In this document: positions 9,016 through 17,599 of the stretch, in pieces
How positions within the stretch are numbered: the stretch's first letter is position 1
How the letters are laid out: each line of letters begins with the position of its first letter
Source of the DNA: Acidobacteriota bacterium
GTDB taxonomy: Bacteria > Acidobacteriota > Holophagae > Holophagales > Holophagaceae
DNA length: 64,000 bases
Reading direction: 5' to 3'
Assembly: GCA_016192145.1 (NCBI GenBank)
Contig: JACPUT010000017.1
Span: 1-64,000 of the forward strand
Made by a program: the position numbers and the translations under genes
The notes under the pieces: model-generated
Database searches by the model: none
What the model saw: the letters and a program-made list of their open reading frames with translations, nothing else
Told to the model about the DNA's origin: nothing

Positions 9016-9615
9016 ATGAAGAAGATCGTGATCATCTGCAAGGGCGGCTTTGGTGGCGAGATGCAGATCTACCTCCAGGAGACCTATCCCGAAGGCTCCG
9101 GCTACGTGGTGGATCGCGTCCAGGAACTCTTCCCCGAGGATGACTTCCGGCCGGCCCCGGATGAAGTGTTCGTGGTGGCCAACGGAGAGCCCCGCATCAA
9201 GGCGGCCCTGGTGCGGAAGATCGAAGCCGCCGGCGGCGAGATCATCAGCATGATCCACCCCACGGCCTACGTGGCGCCCAACGCGAAGGTGGGCCATGGC
9301 GCCATCCTGTGCCCCTTCGCCTTCGTCGCCCCCTTCGCGGAGCTGGAACCCCACGTGACCATGAACGTCCATGCGGGCACGGGCCACAACTCGAAACTCG
9401 CCACCTTCGTCGTGCTGTCTCCCTACGCTTCCGTTTCCGGGGCCGCGGAACTGGGCACCGAGGTGTTCATGGGGACCCACAGCTACGTGGCCCCCGTGGT
9501 GAAGATCGGGGCCCGCACCAAGATCTCCACGGGAGCCTTCGCGGTGGTGGACATCCCGGCGAATGCCCTGGCCATCGGCAATCCCGCCAGGGTCTTCCCG
9601 AACTACTTCGACTGA
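9016..9615 (+). CDS. Hexapeptide-repeat sugar acyltransferase
   Basis: The 199-residue protein has the same overall plan as the PglD/NeuD group. A small N-terminal alpha/beta domain (MKKIVIICKGGFGGEMQIY) is followed by a left-handed beta-helix (about residues 80-195, from SMIHPTAYVAPNAKVGHGAI to ALAIGNPARVF). It probably acetylates a sugar or amino sugar. A GGAG ribosome binding site precedes the ATG at 9016. The 113-bp gap upstream suggests its own promoter. No glycosyltransferase lies beside it, so the acceptor is unknown. Confidence 0.82.
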   Translation: MKKIVIICKGGFGGEMQIYLQETYPEGSGYVVDRVQELFPEDDFRPAPDEVFVVANGEPRIKAALVRKIEAAGGEIISMIHPTAYVAPNAKVGHGAILCPFAFVAPFAELEPHVTMNVHAGTGHNSKLATFVVLSPYASVSGAAELGTEVFMGTHSYVAPVVKIGARTKISTGAFAVVDIPANALAIGNPARVFPNYFD

Positions 9616-9672
9616 GGGGGGGACCCGACAGGCTTCGCGGTCCTGGAAGGGCTGGTCCGGCAGTCGAGACGC

Positions 9673-9709
9673 GAAGGGCGCGAAGGACCGATGTCCATTC
9701 GCGCCCTTC
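9673..9709. repeat. Intergenic inverted repeat of the CGCGAA type
   Basis: Perfect 12-bp arms GAAGGGCGCGAA (9673-9684) and TTCGCGCCCTTC (9698-9709) lie between the convergent acyltransferase and tatC genes. The CGCGAA core is shared with the larger repeats at 23926-24016 and 33505-33585. It may act as a bidirectional terminator. Confidence 0.6.
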
Positions 9710-9724
9710 AAACCTCCATCGACC

Positions 9725-10507
9725 TTATTCGGGATCGACCATCACCTGCCTCGGTTGGGCCACCCAGACCACGAGGACGCTGACGAAATAGAGGGCGAGC
9801 AGGATCAGGCTGAAGAACACGGTGGTGGCGAAGATGTCCCCGGGCGTGAAGAGGGCGCTGACCACCACGATGCCCACCGTGGCGTGGCGCCAGAATTTCA
9901 GCATGGTCTTCGCCGTGATGAGCTTGAGCTTGCCCAGGAAGAAGAACAGCACGGGCAGCTCGAACATGGCGCCCGTCATGAGCGTGGTGCCCAGGAACAG
10001 ATCCAGGTAATCCTCGATGTGCAGGTTGGCGCGCAGGCCCGCGTTCCGGGCCTCCTCGAAGAGGATGTCGCCGAGGAACTGGAAGGCGTACTTGTAGGCG
10101 AAGGCGCAGCCCCCGATGAAACAGGCGCTCGTCACCAGCACGAAGGGAATGGCGAAGCGCCGTTCACGGTCGTGGAGGCCGGGCCGGATGAAGGCCCACA
10201 GCTGGTAGAACACCCAGGGCGCGGCCAGGAAGGCGGCCGCCCACAGGCTCAGGCGCATGAGGCTGAAGAAGGGCTCCGTGAGGCTCGTGAAGGCCCAGGG
10301 CTCCAGCTTTTCCATGGGCACCTTCAACTGGCGGGCCATGGCTTCGAGAAAGGGGAGCTGAGCCCAGTACCAGATCTTGAACCGGTAGGCGTAGGTGAGG
10401 GCGAAGGCCACCACGACGCCCAGGAGCACTCGCATGATCCGCAGGCGAAGCTCGTTCAGGTGTTCCCAGAAGGTCATCTGGTGGGACGTTGATTCCGGCT
10501 GGTCCAT
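9725..10507 (-). CDS. tatC: Twin-arginine translocase subunit TatC
   Basis: The 260-residue polytopic membrane protein is the Tat receptor subunit that binds twin-arginine signal peptides. It has the cytoplasmic N-terminal motif TFWEHLNELRLRIMR, and its six helices include LWAAAFLAAPWVFYQLWAFI. The periplasmic loop contains FIRPGLHDRERR and the conserved Phe/Glu region follows. Length and topology are normal. It lies downstream of tatA on the same strand. The adjacent PhoX gene encodes a likely substrate. A terminator-like hairpin separates it from tatA and may lower its expression relative to TatA. Confidence 0.95.
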   Translation of the reverse strand: MDQPESTSHQMTFWEHLNELRLRIMRVLLGVVVAFALTYAYRFKIWYWAQLPFLEAMARQLKVPMEKLEPWAFTSLTEPFFSLMRLSLWAAAFLAAPWVFYQLWAFIRPGLHDRERRFAIPFVLVTSACFIGGCAFAYKYAFQFLGDILFEEARNAGLRANLHIEDYLDLFLGTTLMTGAMFELPVLFFFLGKLKLITAKTMLKFWRHATVGIVVVSALFTPGDIFATTVFFSLILLALYFVSVLVVWVAQPRQVMVDPE

Positions 10508-10524
10508 GAAGGCCTGACAGAGAA

Positions 10525-10552
10525 AGGACGGCCCCGGGAGGGGAGCCGTCCT
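10525..10552 (-). terminator. Hairpin between tatA and tatC, possible attenuator
   Basis: Perfect 8-bp arms (AGGACGGC at 10525-10532, GCCGTCCT at 10545-10552) lie in the 58-bp tatA-tatC gap. On the transcribed minus strand the stem is followed by a short pyrimidine tract. Partial termination here would yield more tatA than tatC message. Confidence 0.55.
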
Positions 10553-10565
10553 GGATCCAGTGGAA

Positions 10566-10745
10566 CTATTGCTTGTCGGAGGTTACGTCGTCCTTGACGG
10601 AGCTCGTGAGCTCCCGGCTGGCCTTCTTGAACTCCTGGATGCCCTTGCCCAGGCTCTTGCCCAGTTCGGGCAGGCGGGAGGGACCGAAGAACAGAAGCAG
10701 CACGAGGCCGATGAGGAGGATTTCGGTGAGACCGAGATTGCCCAT
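10566..10745 (-). CDS. tatA: Twin-arginine translocase subunit TatA/E
   Basis: A 59-residue protein starts MGNLGLTEILLIGLVLLLFF at the ATG complementary to 10743-10745. It has one N-terminal membrane helix, the hinge FFGPSRLPELGKSLGK and an amphipathic helix with charged tail, the classic TatA layout. It forms the translocation pore or membrane-thinning assembly with TatC. No separate TatB is seen here. That fits minimal TatAC systems in which TatA does both jobs, but a TatB could be elsewhere. A small inverted repeat (TTCGGGC/GCCCGAA) sits just upstream of the ribosome binding site. Confidence 0.92.
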   Translation of the reverse strand: MGNLGLTEILLIGLVLLLFFGPSRLPELGKSLGKGIQEFKKASRELTSSVKDDVTSDKQ

Positions 10746-10820
10746 GGGAGACTCCAGTTCGGGCGGAATGGGAGCCCGAATCGATTAGGTGAGGGTAGCA
10801 GAAACGCCCTGTGGACGGCC

Positions 10821-13016
10821 TCAGAGGCCGATGGGACCGCCGTCGTTGCGGGTGATGGCCAGGGTGGCGGAGCGGGGGCGGGCGGTGCCTCCATCGGGCC
10901 AGTGGCTCGGCCAGGCGGACGGGTTGCCGAGGTCCGCCAGGGGGGTGTCTTCACCGGGGTGCTGAATGTTCACGAAGAGGGTCTTGCCATCCGGGCTCTC
11001 GGCGAGGCCCGTGAGCTCGCATTGGGGGGGACCCACCAGGAAGCGGCGGAGGCGGGTGCCGGGCTGGGCGCCCACGCGGGTGGGCACGGCCTTGGTGGCG
11101 CCGCCAGCGTCGGTGTTCGTGATGGTCACGGCGGATCCGTCGCCCACGGTGCCGGGCAGGGCGGCGAGGAGCATGCAGTTGGTCACGTCGGTGTACGCGC
11201 CGTCATCCGTCTGGATCCAGCAGATGTTGGTGGCTCGGCTGAACCAAAGTCCATCGGGGCTGGAGAAGTCGTTGTCCGCGGTGAGGCCGGAGAGGTTCAC
11301 CGATGCCGGATCGCTGCCGGCGCGGGAGCCGAAGAGGAAGATATCCCACTGGAAGGACGTCGCGCCCGTCTCCATCCAGCGGATGACGTGGCCGTTGGGG
11401 TTGCCCCGCTGGGCGGCACCGGTGGTGCGCGGGTCGTTGTAGTGGCGCGGGTTGGCGGCGTCGGTGGCGGCGAGGCTGCGCAGGGAGCCGCTGTTGTTGG
11501 TGAGGGTCATGTACACGGCCCCGGTGACGGGGTCCACGGCCCCCCATTCGGGCCGGTCCATCTTCGTGGCGCCCTGGGCGTCGGCGGCCAATCGGGCATG
11601 GATGAGCACGTCCGCCTGATCCGCGAAGGCGTAGGCGGGGGTGGAGGCCGAGACGTTGCCCACGCCGAAGGCGAGCTCCAGCCAGGTCCCCGTGCCATCG
11701 GCATTGAACTTGGCGACGTAGAGGCGGCCGTGATCCATGTACTTGTCGCCGGCGGCGAGCCCGCCCGTGGCATCCGCGGGATCCCACAGGGCCGTGGACA
11801 CGAACTTGTAGATGTACTCGTTGCGCGAATCGCAGCCCATGTAGAAGGTCAGGGGCTTGCCCGTCTCCACTTTCCCGATCCAGGCTCCCTCGTGGGCGAA
11901 GCGGCCGAGCGCCGTGCGCTTGCGGGGGGTGCTGCCGGGATCGTAGGGATCGATCTCCACCACCCAGCCGTAGGTGTTCGCCACATTGCGGTAGTCCTCG
12001 GAGGCGGAGGCCCCTTTGACCTCGGCCACCCACCGGCCGTAGAGGTCGTCGGGGGTGTCGGGGGTGACGGTGCCCCAGAGCTCACGCCCCGCGCCGGCCA
12101 CGCCGTAGCGGGCGAGGGCCGTCAGCTCCTTCGCGCTCCGGTTGGCGTTGTCGGTGGCCGTGACGCGGCGGAAGTAGCCGCCCCAGTTCTCTTCGCAGGT
12201 GAGGTAGGTGCCCCAGGGGGTGTAGCCGTTGGCGCAGTTGTTCACCGTGCCGCGCGTGCGGGTGCCGTTCGGGGAATACCGGGTGACCAGGTAGGAGGTC
12301 CCCGAGGCGGGGCCGGATAGCACCATGTCCGTGAGCGTGTGGACCCTCCGGTTGAAGGCCGAATCCTGTTTCAGGGCCCAACCCCCGGCGCCCTTCTGGA
12401 TCTCCGAGATGCTCACGCCGTGGGCGTAGAACTCCCGGAGCACTTCCTCGGGTACGGTACGGACGCCGCCCACGATGGTCTGCCCCGCGGGGTGGAGGAA
12501 GGAGGGGGTGATGGCCTCGTGGTTGACCGCCAGGAGGGCCCGCGTGGAAGCGGAGGCATCCGCCTTGCCGGAGGCATCCAGCCCGAAGTAGTGCATGCCG
12601 TCGTGGTGGTCGCCCACGCGGTAGGCGAAGCCCGCGGCGGCGTCGGTGCCGAGGTTGGAATAGGCGGGGAGGCTGGCGGCCAGGGGGTCGCCCAGGCGGT
12701 GGACCACCTGGACGGAATAGCCCGCGGGCACCGAGACCGCATCCGCCAGGCTCTTGGCCACGGCGGTGAAGCCGAGGGCGGCCGGGCGCACGGGGGCGGG
12801 GCTGGAAGGCGTGCCCGGCGTCTCCTCCGTGGTTCCACCCCCGCAGGCCGTGAGCAGGGTCGCGGCGCCGCCCCCCAGGAAGGAAAGGGCCATGAACCCG
12901 ACGCTGCCCTTGAGGACCTCGCGCCGGCTCGTGCCCTGGGCCCGCGCCTGGATGACGTCATCCAAGGTGGGATGGGTCGAAGGGTTGGAATCGAGGACTT
13001 CGTCCGCGTGCGACAT
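10821..13016 (-). CDS. phoX: PhoX-family alkaline phosphatase, Tat-exported
   Basis: The 731-residue protein is of the PhoX (DUF839) type, calcium- and iron-dependent secreted phosphatases that release phosphate from organic esters. It has a twin-arginine signal SRREVLKGSVGFMALSFLGG (R31-R32) followed by LLTACGGG, a possible Tat lipoprotein site at about C58. Family segments visible are NHEAITPSFLHP, GYTPWGTYLTCEENWGGYF, FMGCDSRNEYIYKFVS, SPDGLWF and near the end GLAESPDGKTLFVNIQHPGE. The start at 13016 has a GGAG ribosome binding site; an upstream in-frame ATG at 13043 lacks one. It lies directly upstream of tatA, so the exporter and substrate may be co-transcribed. No Pho box was identified. 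Confidence 0.93.
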   Translation of the reverse strand: MSHADEVLDSNPSTHPTLDDVIQARAQGTSRREVLKGSVGFMALSFLGGGAATLLTACGGGTTEETPGTPSSPAPVRPAALGFTAVAKSLADAVSVPAGYSVQVVHRLGDPLAASLPAYSNLGTDAAAGFAYRVGDHHDGMHYFGLDASGKADASASTRALLAVNHEAITPSFLHPAGQTIVGGVRTVPEEVLREFYAHGVSISEIQKGAGGWALKQDSAFNRRVHTLTDMVLSGPASGTSYLVTRYSPNGTRTRGTVNNCANGYTPWGTYLTCEENWGGYFRRVTATDNANRSAKELTALARYGVAGAGRELWGTVTPDTPDDLYGRWVAEVKGASASEDYRNVANTYGWVVEIDPYDPGSTPRKRTALGRFAHEGAWIGKVETGKPLTFYMGCDSRNEYIYKFVSTALWDPADATGGLAAGDKYMDHGRLYVAKFNADGTGTWLELAFGVGNVSASTPAYAFADQADVLIHARLAADAQGATKMDRPEWGAVDPVTGAVYMTLTNNSGSLRSLAATDAANPRHYNDPRTTGAAQRGNPNGHVIRWMETGATSFQWDIFLFGSRAGSDPASVNLSGLTADNDFSSPDGLWFSRATNICWIQTDDGAYTDVTNCMLLAALPGTVGDGSAVTITNTDAGGATKAVPTRVGAQPGTRLRRFLVGPPQCELTGLAESPDGKTLFVNIQHPGEDTPLADLGNPSAWPSHWPDGGTARPRSATLAITRNDGGPIGL

Positions 13017-13084
13017 GCCAGTCTCCTGAGGTGTGGACCTCAAGGGTTGATGCCGCAGGTAACGCGGGGACGAACACGCTGGAA

Positions 13085-13107
13085 CGGGCGGGGGAAAAGC
13101 CCGCCCC
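13085..13107 (-). terminator. Terminator-like hairpin after the UDP-sugar dehydrogenase gene
   Basis: GC-rich arms GGGCGGG (13086-13092) and CCCGCCC (13100-13106) lie 15 bp past the minus-strand stop codon. The loop is T-rich on that strand, but the downstream T run is poor, so termination efficiency is uncertain. Confidence 0.45.
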
Positions 13108-13121
13108 TTCGGGGTGACTCG

Positions 13122-14468
13122 TCAGTCGATGATCGGAGTCCGGCCCAGGGAGTGGTAGGACCAGCCCTTGGCATGCATGGCCTCGGGGCGGAAGAGGTTG
13201 CGGCCGTCGAACATGAGCTTGGCCTTCACGCCCAGGGCATCCAGATCCACGGCCTTGTACTGGGGCCACTCGGTGGCCACGAGCACGGCATCGGCACCCT
13301 GGGCGGCCGCTTCGGGGCTGTCGGCGAAGGCGCACTTGTCGCCGACCTTGGCCTTCACGGCGTCCATGGCGGCGTAATCATGGGCCACCACTTCGGCGCC
13401 GAGCTGACGCAGTCCCTCGATGAGTTCCAGAGCCATGCTTTCCCGGATGTCATCCGTGTTGGCCTTGAAGGCCAGGCCCCACAGGGCGAAGCGCTTGCCC
13501 TTGAGCGGCGCGGGCATGCCGGCCTTCACGCCGAAGTGGGTCTTGAGCTTGCGCAGCAGCACCTGCTTCTGGTGGCGGTTCACCTCCACCGTGGCGGAGA
13601 GGGTGAGCATGGGCTGGTTGTGCTCCCGGCCCGTTTTTAGCAGGGCCTGCAGATCCTTGGGGAAGCAGGAGCCGCCGAAGCCGGGGCCCGGATTCAGGAA
13701 GGCGGGGCCGATGCGGTGGTCCGCCCCGATGGCCACCTTCACATGGTCCACGTCCGCGCCCACGGCCTCGGCCAGGTTGGCGATCTCGTTGATGAAGCTG
13801 ATGCGCAGGGCCAGCATGGCGTTGGCGGCGTACTTGGTGAGCTCGGCCGAGGCGGGATCCATGCGGAACCACTTCCCCTTGGAGGCTTCCAGGAATGGCG
13901 CGTACAGGGCCTTCATGACGGCCTCGGCGTGATCGGTGCGGCAGCCCACCACCACGCGGTCGGGCCTGAGGAAGTCCTCGATGGCGCTGCCTTCGCGGAG
14001 GAATTCGGGATTGCTCACCACCTCGAAGGCCTTCGTGGTCTGGGCCGCCACCTCCGCGTGCACCCGCGCGGCGGTGCCCACGGGCACGGTGCTCTTGTCC
14101 ACGATGACGAGGGGCTTGGCGGTGTCGGGGCGGAGGGCCATGGCCTGCCCGATCTGGGCCCCCACGGCCAACACGAAGCGCAGATCGGCGCTGCCGTCCT
14201 CGCTCTGGGGGGTGCCCACGCAGATGAAGGCGGCGTCGGCATCGGCGATGCCCTCCTTCAGATCGGTGGTGAATTTCAGGCGGCCCGAGGCCAGGTGCTT
14301 GCGAAAGAGATCGTCCAGGCCCGGCTCGAAGATGGGGCTCTCGCCCTGGCGGAGGCGGGCCACCTTGGCGGCGTCTACGTCGACCCCCAGCACCTCGTTG
14401 CCGCCTTCAGCGAAACAGGCGGCCGCCACGAGACCCACGTACCCGGAACCGATGACCAGCACCCTCAT
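13122..14468 (-). CDS. ugd: UDP-glucose/GDP-mannose 6-dehydrogenase family protein
   Basis: The 448-residue NAD-dependent enzyme most likely oxidises UDP-glucose to UDP-glucuronate for surface polysaccharides. Its N-terminal Rossmann motif is VIGSGYVGLVAAACFAEGG. The catalytic Cys is C268 in GPGFGGSCFPKDLQ, and the central helical domain includes ELTKYAANAMLALRISFINE. The C-terminal NAD/UDP domain has LWGLAFKANTDDIRES. Length and motif order are normal. UDP-GlcNAc or GDP-mannose specificity cannot be excluded. It is divergent from the tolQ operon and monocistronic here. Confidence 0.92.
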   Translation of the reverse strand: MRVLVIGSGYVGLVAAACFAEGGNEVLGVDVDAAKVARLRQGESPIFEPGLDDLFRKHLASGRLKFTTDLKEGIADADAAFICVGTPQSEDGSADLRFVLAVGAQIGQAMALRPDTAKPLVIVDKSTVPVGTAARVHAEVAAQTTKAFEVVSNPEFLREGSAIEDFLRPDRVVVGCRTDHAEAVMKALYAPFLEASKGKWFRMDPASAELTKYAANAMLALRISFINEIANLAEAVGADVDHVKVAIGADHRIGPAFLNPGPGFGGSCFPKDLQALLKTGREHNQPMLTLSATVEVNRHQKQVLLRKLKTHFGVKAGMPAPLKGKRFALWGLAFKANTDDIRESMALELIEGLRQLGAEVVAHDYAAMDAVKAKVGDKCAFADSPEAAAQGADAVLVATEWPQYKAVDLDALGVKAKLMFDGRNLFRPEAMHAKGWSYHSLGRTPIID

Positions 14469-14554
14469 TACGACTCCAAAGACAATGCGCCAGTTTAGCC
14501 TGGACGGCTCCCTCCACGAGGCTTGCTATCATTCAGCATCCAATTGGAGGCCCC

Positions 14555-15247
14555 ATGCCCTTGACGTTCGCCCTGGCGGGGCCGGAACTGAACCTGTGGG
14601 AGGCGGTGCTCCACGCGAGCCCCCTCTCCAAGGCCGTGATGGGGCTGCTGATGGTCTTTTCACTCTCCAGCTGGGTGGTGATCGTGCGGAAGGCCATGCT
14701 CCTGTCCCGTTGCCGCGCCATGTCCGACCGGTTCCGGCTCGCCTTCAAGAAGGCCACCGACTGGCGAGACTTGCGCCACCAGGCGGAAACTTGGGCCGCC
14801 AGCCCCCTGCTGGGCCTCTTCGTGGCCGGCTACTCCGAAGTCACCTACCAACTGCGCAATCCAGGGGATGGCAAGGCCCAACTCAAGAGCATGGAGGCCG
14901 TGGAGCGCAGCCTGCAGCGCGCCTCCGTCGTGGAGATGGGCCGCATGGAGCGCTCCCTGGGCATCCTCGCCACCATCGCCAGCGTGAGCCCCTTCGTGGG
15001 CCTCCTGGGCACCGTGTGGGGCATCATCGTCGCCTTCAAGGGCATCGGCGCCACGGGCAACGCCAACCTGGCCACCGTGGCCCCCGGCATCGCCGAGAGC
15101 CTCATCGCCACGGCGGTGGGCCTCATCGCCGCCATTCCCGCCCTCATGGCCTACAACTTCTTCCAGGGGCAGTTGAAGAACTGGCAGGTTGAGCTGGATG
15201 ATTTCGCGTTGGAGTTCATCACCCTGAGTGAGCGGAATTTCACTTGA
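14555..15247 (+). CDS. MotA/TolQ/ExbB proton channel family protein
   Basis: The 230-residue inner-membrane protein has a membrane helix at about residues 28-48 and two more in the C-terminal half. The core signature is LGILATIASVSPFVGLLGTV, followed by WGIIVAFKGIG and IAESLIATAVGLIAAIPALMAY. This is the stator channel family that couples proton flow to TonB or Tol. The usual partner ExbD/TolR does not follow; instead a polysaccharide deacetylase begins in the stop codon (TTGA). It could power the TonB-dependent receptor at 19174-21360, but that is inference. Confidence 0.9.
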   Translation: MPLTFALAGPELNLWEAVLHASPLSKAVMGLLMVFSLSSWVVIVRKAMLLSRCRAMSDRFRLAFKKATDWRDLRHQAETWAASPLLGLFVAGYSEVTYQLRNPGDGKAQLKSMEAVERSLQRASVVEMGRMERSLGILATIASVSPFVGLLGTVWGIIVAFKGIGATGNANLATVAPGIAESLIATAVGLIAAIPALMAYNFFQGQLKNWQVELDDFALEFITLSERNFT

Positions 15248-16110
15248 GGCTGGAGACTGGAGACGGGAGGCTGGAGGCACGGCTTCCCCTATCCATCGAC
15301 TGGGAAGACTGGTACCAACTCTGCCTTCCCGGCTTCGAGCGCCACGAAGCCTTCGAAGATCGCCTCGCTCGCGCCACGGACCTGACCCTGGAGCTGTGTT
15401 CGGATCTCGGCGGCAAGGCCACTTGGTTCTGCCTCGCGGATCAGGCCAAGCGCCATCCCGGGTTGGTGAAACGCATTTCAGATGCCGGCCACGCCATCAG
15501 CGTCCATGGCCTCACCCACGTGCGCGCCTTCGAGCTTCCCCGGGGGACCTGGCGCCAGAACCTCACCGAGGCCCGGGCCTATCTGCAGGACCTAAGCGGC
15601 CAGCCCGTGCTCGGCTACCGGGCCGCCGAGTGGAGCCTGCGGGGGGCAGCTGAAACCTGGTGGGAGGACCTGCCGGAGCTGGGTTTCACCTTCGATGCCA
15701 GCCGGGCGCCCCTGAAGGTGTTGGGCGACCCCGCCTGGCCGCATCGTCCGCACCGTTTTTCCAACGGCCTGTGGGAGCTGCCGCCGCCCGTCTTCGGGCC
15801 CATGCCCCTCTGGGGCTGGGGGCTGCGGAGCCTGCCTGTGAACTTCACCCGGACCCTGATGCACCGGCTGGCGGAAGCCGACGCGGGCACGCCCCTCGTG
15901 CTGCATCCCTGGGAATTGGACGAGGGGCAGCCGCCCCTGCCGGAGGTCCCCTGGGGGCACGCGTTCGTGCACAAGGCGGGGTTGGGGGGCTACGGCTCCC
16001 GGCTCCGGCGCATCCTCCGAGGGCTGGAGCTGGTGCCTCTGGAAGCCTGGGTGAAAGACGCGGAGGCCCGCCATCGTTATTCTGGTGGGCTGGAACCGAC
16101 CGCCCCGTGA
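15244..16110 (+). CDS. Polysaccharide deacetylase (NodB-homology)
   Basis: The 288-residue protein shows the NodB-type carbohydrate esterase 4 layout. LSIDWEDWYQL is the first metal and base motif, HGLTHVRAFELPRG carries the metal-binding histidines, and GYRAAEWSL corresponds to the GYRAPxFS block of the exosortase-associated (DUF3473) group. LVLHPWELDEGQP holds the late His. No signal peptide is visible, so it probably acts in the cytoplasm or on membrane-linked glycans. The only plausible start is the TTG at 15244, which overlaps the tolQ stop. The first 15 codons read through a repetitive CTGGAG-type sequence. Confidence 0.85.
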   Translation: MRLETGDGRLEARLPLSIDWEDWYQLCLPGFERHEAFEDRLARATDLTLELCSDLGGKATWFCLADQAKRHPGLVKRISDAGHAISVHGLTHVRAFELPRGTWRQNLTEARAYLQDLSGQPVLGYRAAEWSLRGAAETWWEDLPELGFTFDASRAPLKVLGDPAWPHRPHRFSNGLWELPPPVFGPMPLWGWGLRSLPVNFTRTLMHRLAEADAGTPLVLHPWELDEGQPPLPEVPWGHAFVHKAGLGGYGSRLRRILRGLELVPLEAWVKDAEARHRYSGGLEPTAP

Positions 16111-16823
16111 AGCCCCTCATCCTCCTCGCTCCCTCCGAAGACAAGGCCCCCGGCGGCAAGCCGGGCCTGCTCCCCGAAACGCCCGCCCAACGCTGGGTGC
16201 GGGAGAAGCTCCACGAGCTGGTGGTCCACGCCCCCGAAGCCGCCCAGCGCAAGGCCTTCGACGTCAAGGAAGCCCTGTTGGAAAAGGCCAAGGCCGAGGC
16301 CCTGGCCCTGCACGGCCCCGTGCCGCGGCTGCCCGCCCTGCAGCGCTACACCGGCGTGGCCTTCGGGGCCCTGGATGCCACCACGCTGCCCAAGGCCGCC
16401 TGGAAGCAGGTCTACGTGCTCTCCAACCTCCGGGGCCTGGTGCGGGGCGACGAGCTGGTGCCCCCCTACAAGCTCAAGCTCACCGGGGTTCCCGGCCTCA
16501 AGGCCCACTGGCAGAAGGCCCTGCCGCCCTTGTTGGAGAAGCTGCCCGTGGGCGCCGTCTGGGCCCTACTGCCCAACGAACACGCGGACTTCCTCAAGAC
16601 CTGGGATCGCCCCCGCCACACCGCCGAGATCGTGGATGGCCGCGGCAAGGCCATCAGCCACTGGTCCAAGCTCTACCGGGGCAAGCTGGCCCGCTGGATC
16701 CTCGAGCATGGCGAAGGGGATCCGAAGAAGGTGGCCAAGGCGAAGCTGGAGGGGATCAAGCTGGAGGGCCTGACGCCCAACGCCTTCGGCGGCATGGAAC
16801 TTCGGATGGTGGTACTGGCATGA
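16107..16823 (+). CDS. yaaA: YaaA-family peroxide stress protein
   Basis: The 238-residue protein matches the YaaA/UPF0246 family. It opens MKPLILLAPSEDKAPGGKPG. Characteristic middle blocks are LPALQRYTGVAFGALDATTL and YKLKLTGVPGLKAHWQKAL, and the end is NAFGGMELRMVVLA. E. coli YaaA limits free iron and DNA damage during hydrogen peroxide stress and binds DNA. The start is a GTG that overlaps the deacetylase stop (GTGA), and its own stop overlaps the next ATG, so the five genes from tolQ to nadB form one coupled unit. Confidence 0.87.
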   Translation: MKPLILLAPSEDKAPGGKPGLLPETPAQRWVREKLHELVVHAPEAAQRKAFDVKEALLEKAKAEALALHGPVPRLPALQRYTGVAFGALDATTLPKAAWKQVYVLSNLRGLVRGDELVPPYKLKLTGVPGLKAHWQKALPPLLEKLPVGAVWALLPNEHADFLKTWDRPRHTAEIVDGRGKAISHWSKLYRGKLARWILEHGEGDPKKVAKAKLEGIKLEGLTPNAFGGMELRMVVLA

Positions 16824-17599
16824 GCGAGTGCGGGAACGGACACATCGACACCCCGTTTTGGCAACGCCAGCCGGTGCTGCCCTTGGAGGTACAGCGCTTC
16901 CTGAGAGCCCGCCTGGAAGCGGCCCTGGAGAACCCCGAGCACCGCGCGGATCTCGCCTGGCCCACGGTGCTCGGCGCGCCGCGCCTGCGGCAGCTGCATC
17001 CCGAAGGCCTGCCCGAAACGGAGCTCTTCAATCACACGGCGCGCATGCTCCGCGCCGTGGGTGTGGAAGATCCCGCCGCCGCCTGGGCCGGCCACCTGCT
17101 GGCGCATCCCGACACGGCGGAAGCGGGCGCCACGGGCTGGCGTCCATCGCCCGCCTGGGGCGCCTTCGGCCCGCTCGTCTCCCTGCGTTGCGGATGGCAG
17201 CTCGCGGCCCTCACGCCGCTGCCTTTGGGCGATCGATACCTCTTCGCCTGCGGCGTGAGCCTCTTCAACCACGCCCTCTTCCACGAATGCCATGACGCCC
17301 TGGAGCCCCTGTGGTTGGAGGCGTCCGGCGCCCTCAAACAGGGCCTGCAGGGGCTCATCCTCCTCACGGCGGGATACCACCACCAGCAGCTCCACAACGC
17401 CGCGGGCATGCAGGCCGTGTGGGAGGAAGCCCTGGCCAAGCTGCCCGAGGATGGCCGGCTCCCCACGCCCTGGGGGCCACTGGATGCCCGACTGGCGGTG
17501 GAGGTGACCCGCACCCGCCTCGCTTTGGTGCAGGATGAAGCTGCGGATCTGGAGCCCCTCTGGGCCCTGGATCGACCCTACTGGACCTTGGAGCTCTAA
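16820..17599 (+). CDS. DUF309 domain protein
   Basis: The 259-residue protein has a C-terminal DUF309 helical domain recognised by GVSLFNHALFHECHDALEPL, where the His-Glu-x-His-Asp-x-x-Glu pattern is conserved, and GLQGLILLTAGYHHQQLHN. The N-terminal 110 residues are not recognised. DUF309 has no known activity; the conserved His/Glu set looks like a metal site. It overlaps yaaA by ATGA and nadB by TAATG. Confidence 0.72.
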   Translation: MSECGNGHIDTPFWQRQPVLPLEVQRFLRARLEAALENPEHRADLAWPTVLGAPRLRQLHPEGLPETELFNHTARMLRAVGVEDPAAAWAGHLLAHPDTAEAGATGWRPSPAWGAFGPLVSLRCGWQLAALTPLPLGDRYLFACGVSLFNHALFHECHDALEPLWLEASGALKQGLQGLILLTAGYHHQQLHNAAGMQAVWEEALAKLPEDGRLPTPWGPLDARLAVEVTRTRLALVQDEAADLEPLWALDRPYWTLEL

